A DNA stretch of 64,000 nt from Streptomyces marinisediminis. Lineage in GTDB: Bacteria; Actinomycetota; Actinomycetes; Streptomycetales; Streptomycetaceae. Of this stretch, positions 26,821-35,224 are shown one piece after another. A program made the translations under genes and the position numbers. The stretch is taken from assembly GCF_026262575.1 (NCBI RefSeq), contig NZ_JAPKFL010000006.1, positions 62,001-126,000 on the forward strand, in the 5' to 3' direction. Each line of letters starts with the position of its first letter. The stretch's first letter is position 1. Below the pieces are notes generated by a model. That model saw only the letters and a list, made by a program, of their open reading frames with translations. It had not been told where the DNA came from and made no database searches.

Positions 26821-27264
26821 CTATTGCCAGCCGTGCTGGTTCAGGAGCGCGTCTTCGTTGAGGTAGCCGAGTAGTCCTGCCAGCGGGTACTCGATGATGT
26901 CATCGGGAAGTTCGTGCACCGTGAACCATCCCACACCCATGCACTTCTCAGGCTCCCTGTTGGTGGGTTCGCCGTCCCATGCGGTGGCTTCGAAGAAGAA
27001 CCCGATCCGTTCCATCCTGTCACTCTGCCGGTGGTGTACGACCTGGACGAGACGCAGGTGGGCCGGTGCGACGGTGAGGCCGGTTTCCTCGAAGAGCTCC
27101 CGTGCCGCGCCGTCGGTCAGTGGCTCGCCGTGGTCGAGCTTGCCCGAGGGCATGTGCCATCGACCGTGGCCGTAGGGGCCGTTGCGCTGGGAGAAGAGGA
27201 TCCTGTCGCCGTCGCGGACGATGACGTGGGTGTCGATGACGGGCTGTGCCGGCTGTGCGCTCAT
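26821..27264 (-). CDS. NUDIX hydrolase
   Basis: 147 residues from the ATG at 27264, behind CCAGGA. The NUDIX box is complete: GKLDHGEPLTDG then AARELFEETGL, giving the pattern G-x5-E-x7-REL-x-EE-x-G-L. These enzymes hydrolyse nucleoside diphosphates linked to another group. The N-terminal IVRDGDRILFSQRNGPYGHGRW segment is like those that act on nucleotide-type substrates. It is the last minus-strand gene before the hairpin. Its place at the end of the lanthipeptide block may be accidental. An in-frame extension upstream is possible but appears to be a remnant of another gene. Confidence 0.85.
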   Translation of the reverse strand: MSAQPAQPVIDTHVIVRDGDRILFSQRNGPYGHGRWHMPSGKLDHGEPLTDGAARELFEETGLTVAPAHLRLVQVVHHRQSDRMERIGFFFEATAWDGEPTNREPEKCMGVGWFTVHELPDDIIEYPLAGLLGYLNEDALLNQHGWQ

Positions 27265-27299
27265 GGTTCCTGGAGGTCGGTGGAGTGGGGGGGGGGCTG

Positions 27300-27465
27300 T
27301 AGGGGGCCGGAGGGGCAGGGCGGCGTCGGCTATGCGGTGGGCGACTTCTCGGGAGGGGCAGTCGCTGGTGTCGATCCAGAGGACGGCGACGTTCCGGCTC
27401 CTGAGGTAGTCCGCCGCGTGGCGGTACAGGTCCACCTCTTGCTGTGGATGGTGGAGGTCGAGGCA
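27300..27465 (-). pseudogene. C-terminal fragment of a P-loop kinase-like protein
   Basis: Just upstream of, and in frame with, the NUDIX gene the sequence reads LDLHHPQQEVDLYRHAADYL then SRNVAVLWIDTSDCPSREVA, which looks like the end of an AAA/P-loop kinase-like protein. A stop at 27466-27468 precedes it and no start or Walker A is present. It is either debris of a lost gene or a poorly understood N-terminal extension of the NUDIX protein through a GTG at 27435. Confidence 0.35.
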
Positions 27466-27494
27466 TCACGACCGCTCCGTTGAAGTGACGCACG

Positions 27495-28331
27495 TCACGC
27501 CAGTAGGTGGGCTGCCCGTTGTCGGAGCGGTTCGGCGAGCGGGAGGTTGTCGCCGTGGACGGTGCTTTCGAGGAGTTCGGTGATGACGGCGAGTTCGGCG
27601 AAGCGGCCGGCCGGTGTGCTCAGCACGTCCGCGAACTCGCAGCGGATGCGCGAGGCGACGTCGGGTGTGAGGAGGCTGTGGCTGTGGAGGGTGGCGGCGT
27701 CATAGCCGGTGGGCGCGAGCCCCCATCCCTCCCAGTCGAGCATCGTGAGCCGGGGTGCGCAGAGATTCGCCCAGTGGAGGTCGCCGTGTGCGGTGTTCCA
27801 GGACGGGGCTCGGGTGTCGACGGCGGGGCTGAGGAACTTCGGCATGGCCCAGTTGAGGTACTGCTGGTCGGTGGTGTGGCGATTGGTGGGGATCGTGGCG
27901 ATGGTGCCGAGGGCTGTGCGCAGGGATGTCCACCACGACGCGGGCAGGTTGGAGTTCGTCGTCAGGATCGGAGACGCTGCGACAGGGGGTTCGTCGATGT
28001 GGTCGTACAGCTCGGCGCGGTAGCGCCACGGCGGCTCGTTCCAATCGTGGATCGTGTGCAGGCGGGGGCGGGGCACCGTGTGCGGGATGGTGTCCTCGGC
28101 GTCGCGGGAGCCGTTGAAGAAGGTGGAGTCGGCTTGGTCGAGAGGTGCGGCGGCGAGGCGAAGCCAGGCGGGGCCGTCGGGGGTGGTCACGGTGCGGCCG
28201 AGGGTTCGTCCGTGCCAGCCCCATGCTTCGCGCCCGCCCGGATGGGGCCGTGCGCCCAGAGTGGTGCGGGCTCGGTGGTGGGCGGTCCGCATGCGGGCGC
28301 CGACCTGGGGGTCGGCGGGTTCGGAGTGCAT
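27495..28331 (-). CDS. Aminoglycoside phosphotransferase-fold kinase in the lanthipeptide operon
   Basis: 278 residues. The Brenner motif WNTAHGDLHWANL (about residue 180) and the metal site MLDWEGWG match the APH/choline kinase fold. The N-terminal nucleotide-binding part is short and weak, as in many relatives of unknown substrate. The start codon overlaps the stop of the SpaB_C-like gene by one base (TAATG), so the two are translationally coupled. This argues for a function in peptide maturation or self-protection, not aminoglycoside resistance. Substrate not predictable from sequence. Confidence 0.8.
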   Translation of the reverse strand: MHSEPADPQVGARMRTAHHRARTTLGARPHPGGREAWGWHGRTLGRTVTTPDGPAWLRLAAAPLDQADSTFFNGSRDAEDTIPHTVPRPRLHTIHDWNEPPWRYRAELYDHIDEPPVAASPILTTNSNLPASWWTSLRTALGTIATIPTNRHTTDQQYLNWAMPKFLSPAVDTRAPSWNTAHGDLHWANLCAPRLTMLDWEGWGLAPTGYDAATLHSHSLLTPDVASRIRCEFADVLSTPAGRFAELAVITELLESTVHGDNLPLAEPLRQRAAHLLA

Positions 28332-29338
28332 TACGGCGCCGGACGATCGTCGGGAGCGGTGAGGAGAGCGGTTCGGGCGGCCCGTGCGAGCACGGCCTGG
28401 GTGGCGGCGGGCAGGCCGAGGCGGTTCCAGTGGAAGATCACGTGGCTGGCGAGAACGCCGCGTAATCCGCGTTCGAGGGTGCCGTCACGGGCGGCGTCGG
28501 CCAGGCGCCTGCCGGTGTGGGCGAAGGCTTCGGACCACTCGGCTGCGAAGGCGAGGGGGCCGTGGACTGCGAAGAGGGTGCCGGTGGGCGAGGTATCCAG
28601 GCTGATGAGCCGTCGTAGGCCGGGGATCATGCCGTTCAGCTGGTCCGGCGAGGGTTCGGCGGCCAGGGGGCGTTCGCGTACGACGCGGTGCCAGATGTCG
28701 GCTTGCTCGTTGTCGTCCTGGCGGGCGCCGCGGAACAGAGTGCTGCACAACAGGACGGACAACTCGCGTCGGCCGACGGCGGCTTGGTTCGGCAGTCCAA
28801 ACGTGTGCCGCAGGCAGTCAACAGTGCCGCGGCTGTCAGCGTGAAAGAGGGCGTGGGCGATGTCCATGCCTGCCGGTCCGCCGAAGGTGAGCTCTTCGGG
28901 TTCGTAGAGGGATTCCCACCAGCGTTCGACGGCGCCGTCGGCGGCCATGGTGTCGAGCACTGCGCTGACGGCGGCCGTCATCTCGGTTGTGGTGGCCTTC
29001 GGGCCGGGGCGGCACCGCAGCCTCCAGCATGGGTGCTTGCGGAGGAACCACCACTGGGCGATCGTCCCGGCTTCCTGGGCTTGCTGCAGCTGCGGGCCCA
29101 GGCGGGCGGCGGCGATCCGTTCGGCACTGTCCCAGTCGGTGAACCGGATACGGGTCTGGTACCAGTCGCGTTGGTCGGCTTGTGCTTCGAGGGCGGCGCG
29201 TCCGGCGGCCTTGTACGCCTCGATCGCCTCGATGAGGTGGGCGGGTTCCATCGGGGCTTGGGCGGCGGCCGTCTCCAGCGGCGTTCCCGCGAGAACGGCC
29301 AGGACGAGGGTCTCTGTCGTGTGGGGGTTCGGGGGCAT
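28331..29338 (-). CDS. Stand-alone SpaB_C / thiopeptide-type biosynthesis protein
   Basis: 335 residues from the ATG at 29338, behind GAGAAGAGG. WYQTRIRFTDWDSAERIAAA and IAQWWFLRKHPCWRLRCRPG are the hallmark opening of the 'thiopeptide-type bacteriocin biosynthesis domain', the same fold as the C-terminal elimination domain of LanB dehydratases. A region of helices follows (LELGLRGVLASHVIFHWNRLG-like). It is separate from the full LanB encoded upstream, which already has its own copy of this domain. In FxLD-type clusters such an extra protein is common. It may do glutamate elimination on particular residues or another lyase-type step. It follows lanC by 53 bases and is coupled to the kinase gene. 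Confidence 0.87.
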   Translation of the reverse strand: MPPNPHTTETLVLAVLAGTPLETAAAQAPMEPAHLIEAIEAYKAAGRAALEAQADQRDWYQTRIRFTDWDSAERIAAARLGPQLQQAQEAGTIAQWWFLRKHPCWRLRCRPGPKATTTEMTAAVSAVLDTMAADGAVERWWESLYEPEELTFGGPAGMDIAHALFHADSRGTVDCLRHTFGLPNQAAVGRRELSVLLCSTLFRGARQDDNEQADIWHRVVRERPLAAEPSPDQLNGMIPGLRRLISLDTSPTGTLFAVHGPLAFAAEWSEAFAHTGRRLADAARDGTLERGLRGVLASHVIFHWNRLGLPAATQAVLARAARTALLTAPDDRPAP

Positions 29339-29391
29339 GCGGTGGCCTCTTCTCGACAAGCCGGAGGGGATCTGCGGCGATGGCGGGGTGG

Positions 29392-30591
29392 TCAGCCGGA
29401 CAGCAGGCAGGCGTCCCAGCCGGAGGCCGTGGCGCCGTGCGTCTGGGCGGTCAGCAGGGCGAGCGCGCGTCCGGCCTCGCCGTCGAGGAATCCGTCATCG
29501 TCGGCGGGGTGCTTCAGGAGGAGGGTGCGAAGGCCGGGCAAATGGGCATCGAAGCCGGTCGCGGTGGCGTCGCGGGCGACGCGGTGGGTGGTGTGGAGGA
29601 GGCCGGCCGCGCCGTGGCAGATCCCGGCGTCGCGGATGCGGCCGAGCTGGTCGGGGTCGGACAGGCAGGCGAGGAGGGCGTGTTCGGCGAGGCGCTGACG
29701 GTCGGTGTCGCCGAGGGCGAGGGCGGCGAGTTGCTGGGCGCGGGCGAGGCCGGGGGTGCCGTAGCACCAGCTCGGCCGGAGCGGCCCGGTCTGCTTCACG
29801 GTGCCGGTGCGGTGTTCGGTCCAGGTGATCCACTGCGGCCACCATGGGCTGGTCTCGGTGCCCTGGCGCCAGCGGTCCAGCCAGGCGCAGATCCGTTTCA
29901 TCGCCGCGTTCTGGCCGTCCACGACCGCTCCCGCCCGTGCAGCGATGGCCAGCAGCGACAGAATCCCGCCGACGCCGTGGGCCATCCCCAGGTTCCCGTG
30001 TCCGCCGGGAAACTCCGCTGTGCGACTGCCGGAGGGATCGAGGTCCGTCCACCATCCCGGGAGCTGGTCCGGGTCGTGTTCGAGAGGAAGTGTCAGTCGC
30101 ACCAGGTAGGTGAGGACCTCGCGCATGGCCGGGGCTGCCGGGTCGCGGCTGAGCAGGTAGGAGCCCAGGCCGGTAAGCCCGTAGAAGAGGTCGAACTCGC
30201 CGACGCGGGGGCGTATCTGGCGGTCGATGCGGATGTGCGCCGCGTGGACGCGCTGTCGGGTGAGGCGGGTGATCCGGGAGTCGAGGGCGTGCAGGGCTCC
30301 GGTATAGCGGCCAGTGTCCCGGGCCGCGGTGTGAAGGGCGAAGGCGATGGCCGGGGCGCCGACGTACAGCGAGGCCGTCTCGTCGGCGAGGAGGTCTTTG
30401 GTGCAGGACGTGAGCAGGGTGTGTGCGTCGGCCCAGGAGGTGAGGCCGCGGTGGGCGCGCTCGATGTGCGGCAGTGCGGTGCCGACGGTGCCGTGGGCGA
30501 GGGACTGGGCCCGTAGAGCGCGAGCGGCGGGGCCGTGGCCGGGGTCGGATGGCTCCGGGCTCGTCGAGCCGGTGGTCGTTGAGGGGGTCAC
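29392..30591 (-). CDS. Lanthionine synthetase C-like cyclase (LanC)
   Basis: 399 residues, GTG start overlapping the LanB stop by 4 bases. The alpha-toroid of LanC is indicated by repeated GxxG helices (LFYGLTGLGSYLL, GNLGMAHGVGGILSLL). The zinc ligands are Cys276 in SWCYGTPG and Cys325-His326 in GICHGAAG. It would catalyse addition of cysteine thiols to dehydroalanine/dehydrobutyrine in the precursor, forming lanthionine rings. Cytoplasmic, acting with LanB on the 51-residue FxLD precursor encoded at 33756-33911. All key residues are present, so it should be active. Confidence 0.93.
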   Translation of the reverse strand: MTPSTTTGSTSPEPSDPGHGPAARALRAQSLAHGTVGTALPHIERAHRGLTSWADAHTLLTSCTKDLLADETASLYVGAPAIAFALHTAARDTGRYTGALHALDSRITRLTRQRVHAAHIRIDRQIRPRVGEFDLFYGLTGLGSYLLSRDPAAPAMREVLTYLVRLTLPLEHDPDQLPGWWTDLDPSGSRTAEFPGGHGNLGMAHGVGGILSLLAIAARAGAVVDGQNAAMKRICAWLDRWRQGTETSPWWPQWITWTEHRTGTVKQTGPLRPSWCYGTPGLARAQQLAALALGDTDRQRLAEHALLACLSDPDQLGRIRDAGICHGAAGLLHTTHRVARDATATGFDAHLPGLRTLLLKHPADDDGFLDGEAGRALALLTAQTHGATASGWDACLLSG

Positions 30592-33500
30592 GCGCGGGCT
30601 CCTTGGTGTCGGGCGGCATCGGACAGGGCGGCGGAGCGGGCCAGCCGTGAGCAGGTGTCCTCGCCTGCCGGGTCGATCCCGGCCGCACGCAGGTAGTGCA
30701 GGTGCATCAGGGACGGCAGCACCGTCTCCGGCGCCTTCGTGCTGGTGGCCGCGAGGACGGAGCGGTAGCGCCGCAGGGCCTGGCGGCGGATTCCCCAGGT
30801 GGTGGTGAGCGCTTGGCCGCCGGGCAGAGCGCGTACGGCGGCGAAGTCGTCGGCCGGGTTGGCCAGGCGCATCGCTTCTTGGTGGAGAGGGCGGGCCGGG
30901 TGCGAGGCGGCGGTGGGGTCGATGTGGTCGATGAGCCAGCGCATCGCGCGCGGGGTGTCGCTGGTGAAGGAGACGACGAGGTTGACGAGGCCGGCGGTGA
31001 TCAGGGCGTGGGGGTCGGCCCCGCTGTCGGCCGCGCAGGTCAGGTGGGCGAGGGCGGCGGCGGAGTCGGCGGCGAAGACCGTCTCTGCGGCGGCCATGGC
31101 CATCCCGGTGCCGTAGCGGCCGGTCTCAGGGTAGTAGGTGTCCCACTGCATGCGGCCGAGCAGTCCGCGCTGCCGGAGATCGGCTGCCCAGGCGCCGGCC
31201 TGGGCGGCTATCTCGCCGAACGCGTGGGGGTGCGGGAGGTGGAAACGCAGCCGCAGGTGGTCGTGCGGGTCGCGGTAGCGGACGTACCACCACGCAGGCG
31301 TCTGGTCGAAGCCGTCGAGGAGGCGGGGCAGGTGGCGGATGAGGAGGCCGGGGACGCGGTCGGGGTGTGAGTAGAGCTTGAGGTAGGCCCAATTCGAGGT
31401 GCCGGGCACGTGCCCGTGATCCCGGCCGACGACCCTCTGGCCCCCCGCCTCGTGCCGGTGCGTGGTGGGCGGGGCGGTGGAGGCGAGGGTGAGGGTGATC
31501 TCGTGGGGGCGCCCGTCGATCCACGCCCAGGCCGTCTCGTCGGCCGCTTCGCGCAGCACTGCGTGTCCGGCGCGGTCCAGCTCGGCGCGCAACAGCGTCG
31601 TGTCGGCCCTCTGCTCCAGGTTGAGACGAAGGCGCTGGTCGTCGTCTCCGAGGTGCACGGCGCCGGGGACACCGAGGCGATGCCGCCAGGCGCTCAGACG
31701 CTCGGCCCACGGAGCGAACTCGGCGTTGGAGGAGGGGAGGTCGGCCGTGGTGAGGCGCCAGGTAGCGGGGGAAAGAACGGTACGGCCGTAGCGGATGCGG
31801 GGCAGGAACGGCAGGCGGGCGGCGGCGCCCCAGGCGAACGGGCCGAAGGCGGCGGCCCTGGCTCGGGGCAGTTCGACCAGCAGCCGGGCCAGCGGGTGGG
31901 TGAAGGTGGACAGGTCCACCGCGTTGAGCAGATACGGCTCGATGGTGTGGCCGGTCGAGAGCCGGACCAGGCGGAAGCCGGTGACGTCCGCAGTGACCGC
32001 AAGGTCGTCCCACTCCAGCAGGGCGCCGGAGTGGTGCTCGGCGATGGATATGACGTCGGGTTCCAGGGCGGGGGCCCGGCCGACGTTGTCCGTGCGGATG
32101 TGCAGTGCGGGGCTGGAGACCTGGACCCGGCTGGCGCCGCTGGCCAGGGTCGGCAGGCTCGTGTACGCGGTGGTCATACGGTCGCGGTCGGCGGCGTCGA
32201 AGAGGTCGAGGAAGCGGCCTGCGGTAGCCCCGGCTGCCGGGGCGATGCCGTTGACATGGAGGTGGAAGTCGCCGTTCTCGACCGCCTGGCGGGTGCGGGC
32301 CTGGAGGTGGAAGCGCAGGTCGATGTGCGGCAGAGGGACGCTGCCTTGCGCGTGTTCCCAACCGGTCAGCATCGCATCGGTGAGAGGGACTTCGCGGGTA
32401 CCGTCGAAGGCGGCGTGCTGGGCGAGCGCGAGGAGTTGTTCGTCGCGAACGGTCAGGGTCGGGGTGGGCCGGGCACGGCGGGAGCCGCGGTATCCGGCAG
32501 GGAAGTCAAGGCCGGTATCGGGGTCGGTGAGCTGACGGACGGGAACCAGGGCGCCGGGCCCGTAGGTCTCCAGGAACCGGGCGTGGTAGTCCTGCCAGGA
32601 CGCCGAGCCGGACGGGAACGGCGTCAAGCGGGCCAGCACACTCGCAGCCTTGGCCGCCTCGCGAGCCACCAGGTGGGGCAGGACCGGCGCGGCACCCAGC
32701 CGCAGGTCCACGGACAGGGGCGCCCCGGCGGCCGGCGCGAGGGCGGTCATCGCCCCGGCCGCCGAGCCCCGCAGGCTTCGCCGTTGGGAAGCGGGAGCCG
32801 CATCGTGCCGGGTCAGCGTCGCCCGGATGTCCTTCAGCGCGTTCAGGAGGGGCCGCGCGGCCTCGACGTGCACGGCGTCTGCCGTCTCAAGCGCGGTGAT
32901 GACGTGCCCCAGCGGGTCGGTGACGGTCATCGGCGGACGCACGGCGGTGAGCAGAACGCGGCGGGCCACCAGTTCGGCCAGCAGGGCGTCGATGGCTCGG
33001 GCGGGGGTATCGCGGTACTCGGCGGCGAGCTTGGCGGCCAGGTCGGCGACCGTGACAGGCACGGTGGTGGCGTCCACGACCATCTGCACGGCACCGGTGT
33101 ACCGCATGCTCATCTCGCCGGGGCCACGGTCACTGTCACGGTCGGGCCGCTGGAAGGGCACGACCAGGCGTCCGTCACGCACGAAGCAGGTGGAGTCCAC
33201 CACGACCGGAAGGCGCCGCAGCAGTTCGGGGAGCGACTCCAAGCGGTCGATGACGTCCGCGAGCCATACGGAGTCCACGCGTGCGGTGGGCTGGTGCGCG
33301 TCCGTCCAGTCGAGGGTGAGCGTGTCGGCGATACGGGCGGGGGCGACGCCGGCGAACAGGCCGAAGGGGGTAGACCGGTGCCGAAACCGCAGCACATAGC
33401 GGGCGAGGGCGCCTGCGGCCCGCCGTACCTGTTTGGGCTGCCGCACCCGCCCGGTGCGGATCTCCTCGATGCGGCGGGCCAGCACCGGGCTGGACAGCTC

Positions 33501-33671
33501 GACCGCTTCGGCGACCGAGCCGATGGCCCACACCTGCGTGATCCACTCGCGCGACCGCCCGGCGTCCGCCTCCGCGTCGCCGGTCGGCTCCGGCCGGGGC
33601 GGGAGGGCCAGTCCGCTCGGATAGGCGGCGGCCCGTAGCAGGGCCGCGTCCACGTACCGGTACATCCGCAC
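30588..33671 (-). CDS. Lantibiotic dehydratase, full-length class I LanB
   Basis: 1027 residues. The GTG at 33671 follows GGGGAGGG; an ATG two codons later is equivalent. The N-terminal glutamylation domain (about 1-690) begins YRYVDAALLRAAAYPSG and contains VLRFRHRSTPFGLFAGV, the conserved start of tRNA-Glu-dependent LanB proteins. The C-terminal SpaB_C elimination domain (about 760-1010) starts SNWAYLKLYSHPDRVPGLL and has WWYVRYRDPHDHLRLRFH. It activates Ser/Thr of the precursor by glutamylation from Glu-tRNA and then eliminates. The length is normal for full LanB. It is the first enzyme gene after the precursor, 84 bases downstream, with a hairpin between. Confidence 0.95.
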   Translation of the reverse strand: MRMYRYVDAALLRAAAYPSGLALPPRPEPTGDAEADAGRSREWITQVWAIGSVAEAVELSSPVLARRIEEIRTGRVRQPKQVRRAAGALARYVLRFRHRSTPFGLFAGVAPARIADTLTLDWTDAHQPTARVDSVWLADVIDRLESLPELLRRLPVVVDSTCFVRDGRLVVPFQRPDRDSDRGPGEMSMRYTGAVQMVVDATTVPVTVADLAAKLAAEYRDTPARAIDALLAELVARRVLLTAVRPPMTVTDPLGHVITALETADAVHVEAARPLLNALKDIRATLTRHDAAPASQRRSLRGSAAGAMTALAPAAGAPLSVDLRLGAAPVLPHLVAREAAKAASVLARLTPFPSGSASWQDYHARFLETYGPGALVPVRQLTDPDTGLDFPAGYRGSRRARPTPTLTVRDEQLLALAQHAAFDGTREVPLTDAMLTGWEHAQGSVPLPHIDLRFHLQARTRQAVENGDFHLHVNGIAPAAGATAGRFLDLFDAADRDRMTTAYTSLPTLASGASRVQVSSPALHIRTDNVGRAPALEPDVISIAEHHSGALLEWDDLAVTADVTGFRLVRLSTGHTIEPYLLNAVDLSTFTHPLARLLVELPRARAAAFGPFAWGAAARLPFLPRIRYGRTVLSPATWRLTTADLPSSNAEFAPWAERLSAWRHRLGVPGAVHLGDDDQRLRLNLEQRADTTLLRAELDRAGHAVLREAADETAWAWIDGRPHEITLTLASTAPPTTHRHEAGGQRVVGRDHGHVPGTSNWAYLKLYSHPDRVPGLLIRHLPRLLDGFDQTPAWWYVRYRDPHDHLRLRFHLPHPHAFGEIAAQAGAWAADLRQRGLLGRMQWDTYYPETGRYGTGMAMAAAETVFAADSAAALAHLTCAADSGADPHALITAGLVNLVVSFTSDTPRAMRWLIDHIDPTAASHPARPLHQEAMRLANPADDFAAVRALPGGQALTTTWGIRRQALRRYRSVLAATSTKAPETVLPSLMHLHYLRAAGIDPAGEDTCSRLARSAALSDAARHQGARA

Positions 33672-33707
33672 GTTTCCCTCCCCTGGTGTGACGGGATCGG
33701 CCCGGCG

Positions 33708-33731
33708 CCGGACCTTGCGATGCAGGTCCGG
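33708..33731 (-). promoter_or_regulatory. Hairpin between precursor and LanB gene (attenuator-like)
   Basis: An 8-base perfect stem (CCGGACCT/AGGTCCGG) with an 8-base loop, inside wider GC-rich flanks that could extend it. It lies 24 bases after the precursor stop and 36 bases before LanB. Such structures commonly let a precursor gene be expressed more strongly than its enzymes. Confidence 0.5.
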
Positions 33732-33755
33732 GCACCGGGCCCGGCGTCACCCTGA

Positions 33756-33911
33756 TCAATCGGTGATGCAGCCGGCGCAGGCGCTCTCGCTGGTGCTGCC
33801 GCAGTTGTCGCTGGTCTTGTTCATCAGCTCCGCGATGACCGTGCCCTTCTCCGCGAAGGTCACGTCCAGGTCGAAGTCGCTGTCGGTCGTGCTTACTCGG
33901 GCGGCGTCCAC
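33756..33911 (-). CDS. FxLD family lanthipeptide precursor
   Basis: 51 residues from the GTG at 33911, chosen because GGAGG sits 5 bases upstream; longer in-frame starts lack this. The leader carries FDLD at 13-16, the motif that names the FxLD family, followed by VTFAEKGTVIAELMN. The core, about residues 31-51, is rich in Ser/Thr and has three cysteines in the pattern C37-x7-C45-x2-C48, with Asp35 and a C-terminal Asp51. It can form up to three lanthionine rings after dehydration by LanB and cyclisation by LanC. It lies between the methyltransferase gene upstream and LanB downstream, all on one strand. The cleavage site and ring pattern cannot be read directly. Confidence 0.93.
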   Translation of the reverse strand: MDAARVSTTDSDFDLDVTFAEKGTVIAELMNKTSDNCGSTSESACAGCITD

Positions 33912-33967
33912 TGTTTCCTCCAGGGGTGAGTGAGGGATGTGCACGTACACCTGGCCTGCTCGGAGCG

Positions 33968-35224
33968 TCAGTGCCCGGCGGGCCAGGAGATCGTGAAGCG
34001 GAAGGCGGACCCGTCCAGCACCGCCCCGGCGGGCAGCCGCTGGTCACCGGTGAGGGCGGGGAAGGCCCTCAGCTCGGGCTGGTGGCCCCGGTGATCGCGG
34101 TGCCACGTGCGGATCTGGGCGATCAGCGCCTCCGCGGTCCTGGCGGCCTCGGGCCCATGGCCGACGGCGCCGAACTCGAACACCTGCCGCTCGGGTGTGG
34201 TCGGGCGCATCGTCAGATAGGCGAAGGAGCCGGAGGCCCGGTCGAGGAGCGTCGCCACTCCGCGGCGGGACCAGGACGCGACCACGCCGCGGTCACGGGC
34301 CTCGCGGGTGGCGGCCAGCAGCGCGAACTCGGGCAGCGCCGAGACCAGCCACAGTTCCAGGTCGTCGTACGGGAGGCCCAGCCCGAGCGTCACTGAGGAC
34401 CATGCCTCGGTGCGCGGGCCGGCCAGGGCCTTGCGCATCCGGTCGGCGTCGACCTGGCCTTCGTCCAGGCGCAGGCCGACCTCTTCGTCTTCGCCGTCGT
34501 GCAGCACCACCAGGCGCTCGTCACGGGCTCCGGCCCCGCGCATCGGGACGAACCCGCAGACCTCGAAGTCCCTCGCCGTCAGCGCGGTGTCCTCCCGCTG
34601 GAAGGCGACCGACCAGGTCAGGCCCCGCAGCCGGAGCGGCACGACGATCCGCCCGTTCTCGGCGAGCTGGTCCACCCAGGCCGGGGCGAGGTCGGCGGCC
34701 TCGACGGTGACCACGATCCGGTCGTAGGGGGCATGGGTGGGCTCCCCGTCGGCGCCGTCGCCGACCAGGACGTGCACGCGGCCGTATCCGGCGGCGGGCA
34801 GCAGCTTGCCTGCGCGGTCGATGACGTCGGCGTCGATGTCGATCGTGGTGACCTCGCCGCTCTCGCCGACCAGCTCGGCGATCAGGGCGGCGTTGTAGCC
34901 GCCGCTGCCGATCTCCAGCACCCGCATGCCGGGGCGGATGTCGGCCTGCTCCAGCATGAACGCCTGGACGCGGGCGGCGCTGACGGAGCTGAGGGACGTC
35001 CCGTTCTCGTCCCTCTTGGTGATCAGCGCGTGCTCGGGGGCGTAGGCCTTCTCCAGCGTCTCCTCGGGCATGAACAGGTGCCGGCCGACGGTGCGGACCG
35101 CCTGCTCGACTACTTCGGTACGGATCGCGCCCAGCTTGCGCAGCTCGGCGATCATCTTCTCGCGCAGGGAATCGATCCGAGCGGGGTCGGGACTCTGAGT
35201 GGTCATCGGCCGGAGTGTAGTCAC
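33968..35224 (-). CDS. PCMT-like methyltransferase of the FxLD lanthipeptide system
   Basis: 418 residues. The GTG at 35224 has AAGGAG 7 bases upstream; an ATG six codons later has no such site. Residues about 20-230 form a protein-L-isoaspartate methyltransferase-like domain, with the SAM motif VLEIGSGGYNAALIAELVG near residue 101. The C-terminal 190 residues are the extension typical of 'methyltransferase, FxLD system' proteins. Related enzymes in other lanthipeptide clusters methylate aspartate in the core and lead to isoaspartate through a succinimide. The core here offers Asp35 and Asp51. It is the first gene of the minus-strand operon, 56 bases before the precursor. Confidence 0.92.
   Translation of the reverse strand: MTTLRPMTTQSPDPARIDSLREKMIAELRKLGAIRTEVVEQAVRTVGRHLFMPEETLEKAYAPEHALITKRDENGTSLSSVSAARVQAFMLEQADIRPGMRVLEIGSGGYNAALIAELVGESGEVTTIDIDADVIDRAGKLLPAAGYGRVHVLVGDGADGEPTHAPYDRIVVTVEAADLAPAWVDQLAENGRIVVPLRLRGLTWSVAFQREDTALTARDFEVCGFVPMRGAGARDERLVVLHDGEDEEVGLRLDEGQVDADRMRKALAGPRTEAWSSVTLGLGLPYDDLELWLVSALPEFALLAATREARDRGVVASWSRRGVATLLDRASGSFAYLTMRPTTPERQVFEFGAVGHGPEAARTAEALIAQIRTWHRDHRGHQPELRAFPALTGDQRLPAGAVLDGSAFRFTISWPAGH

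Noticed and set aside
26821..27435. A longer NUDIX protein of 204 residues starting at 27435
   Set aside because: The upstream part looks like the tail of another protein, and a good ribosome site precedes the ATG at 27264.
31410..33638. 742-codon open frame on the plus strand
   Set aside because: Antisense to LanB; composition of a shadow frame.
33756..33950. A 64-residue precursor starting at 33950
   Set aside because: The GTG at 33911 has GGAGG at correct spacing; the extra 13 residues have no support.
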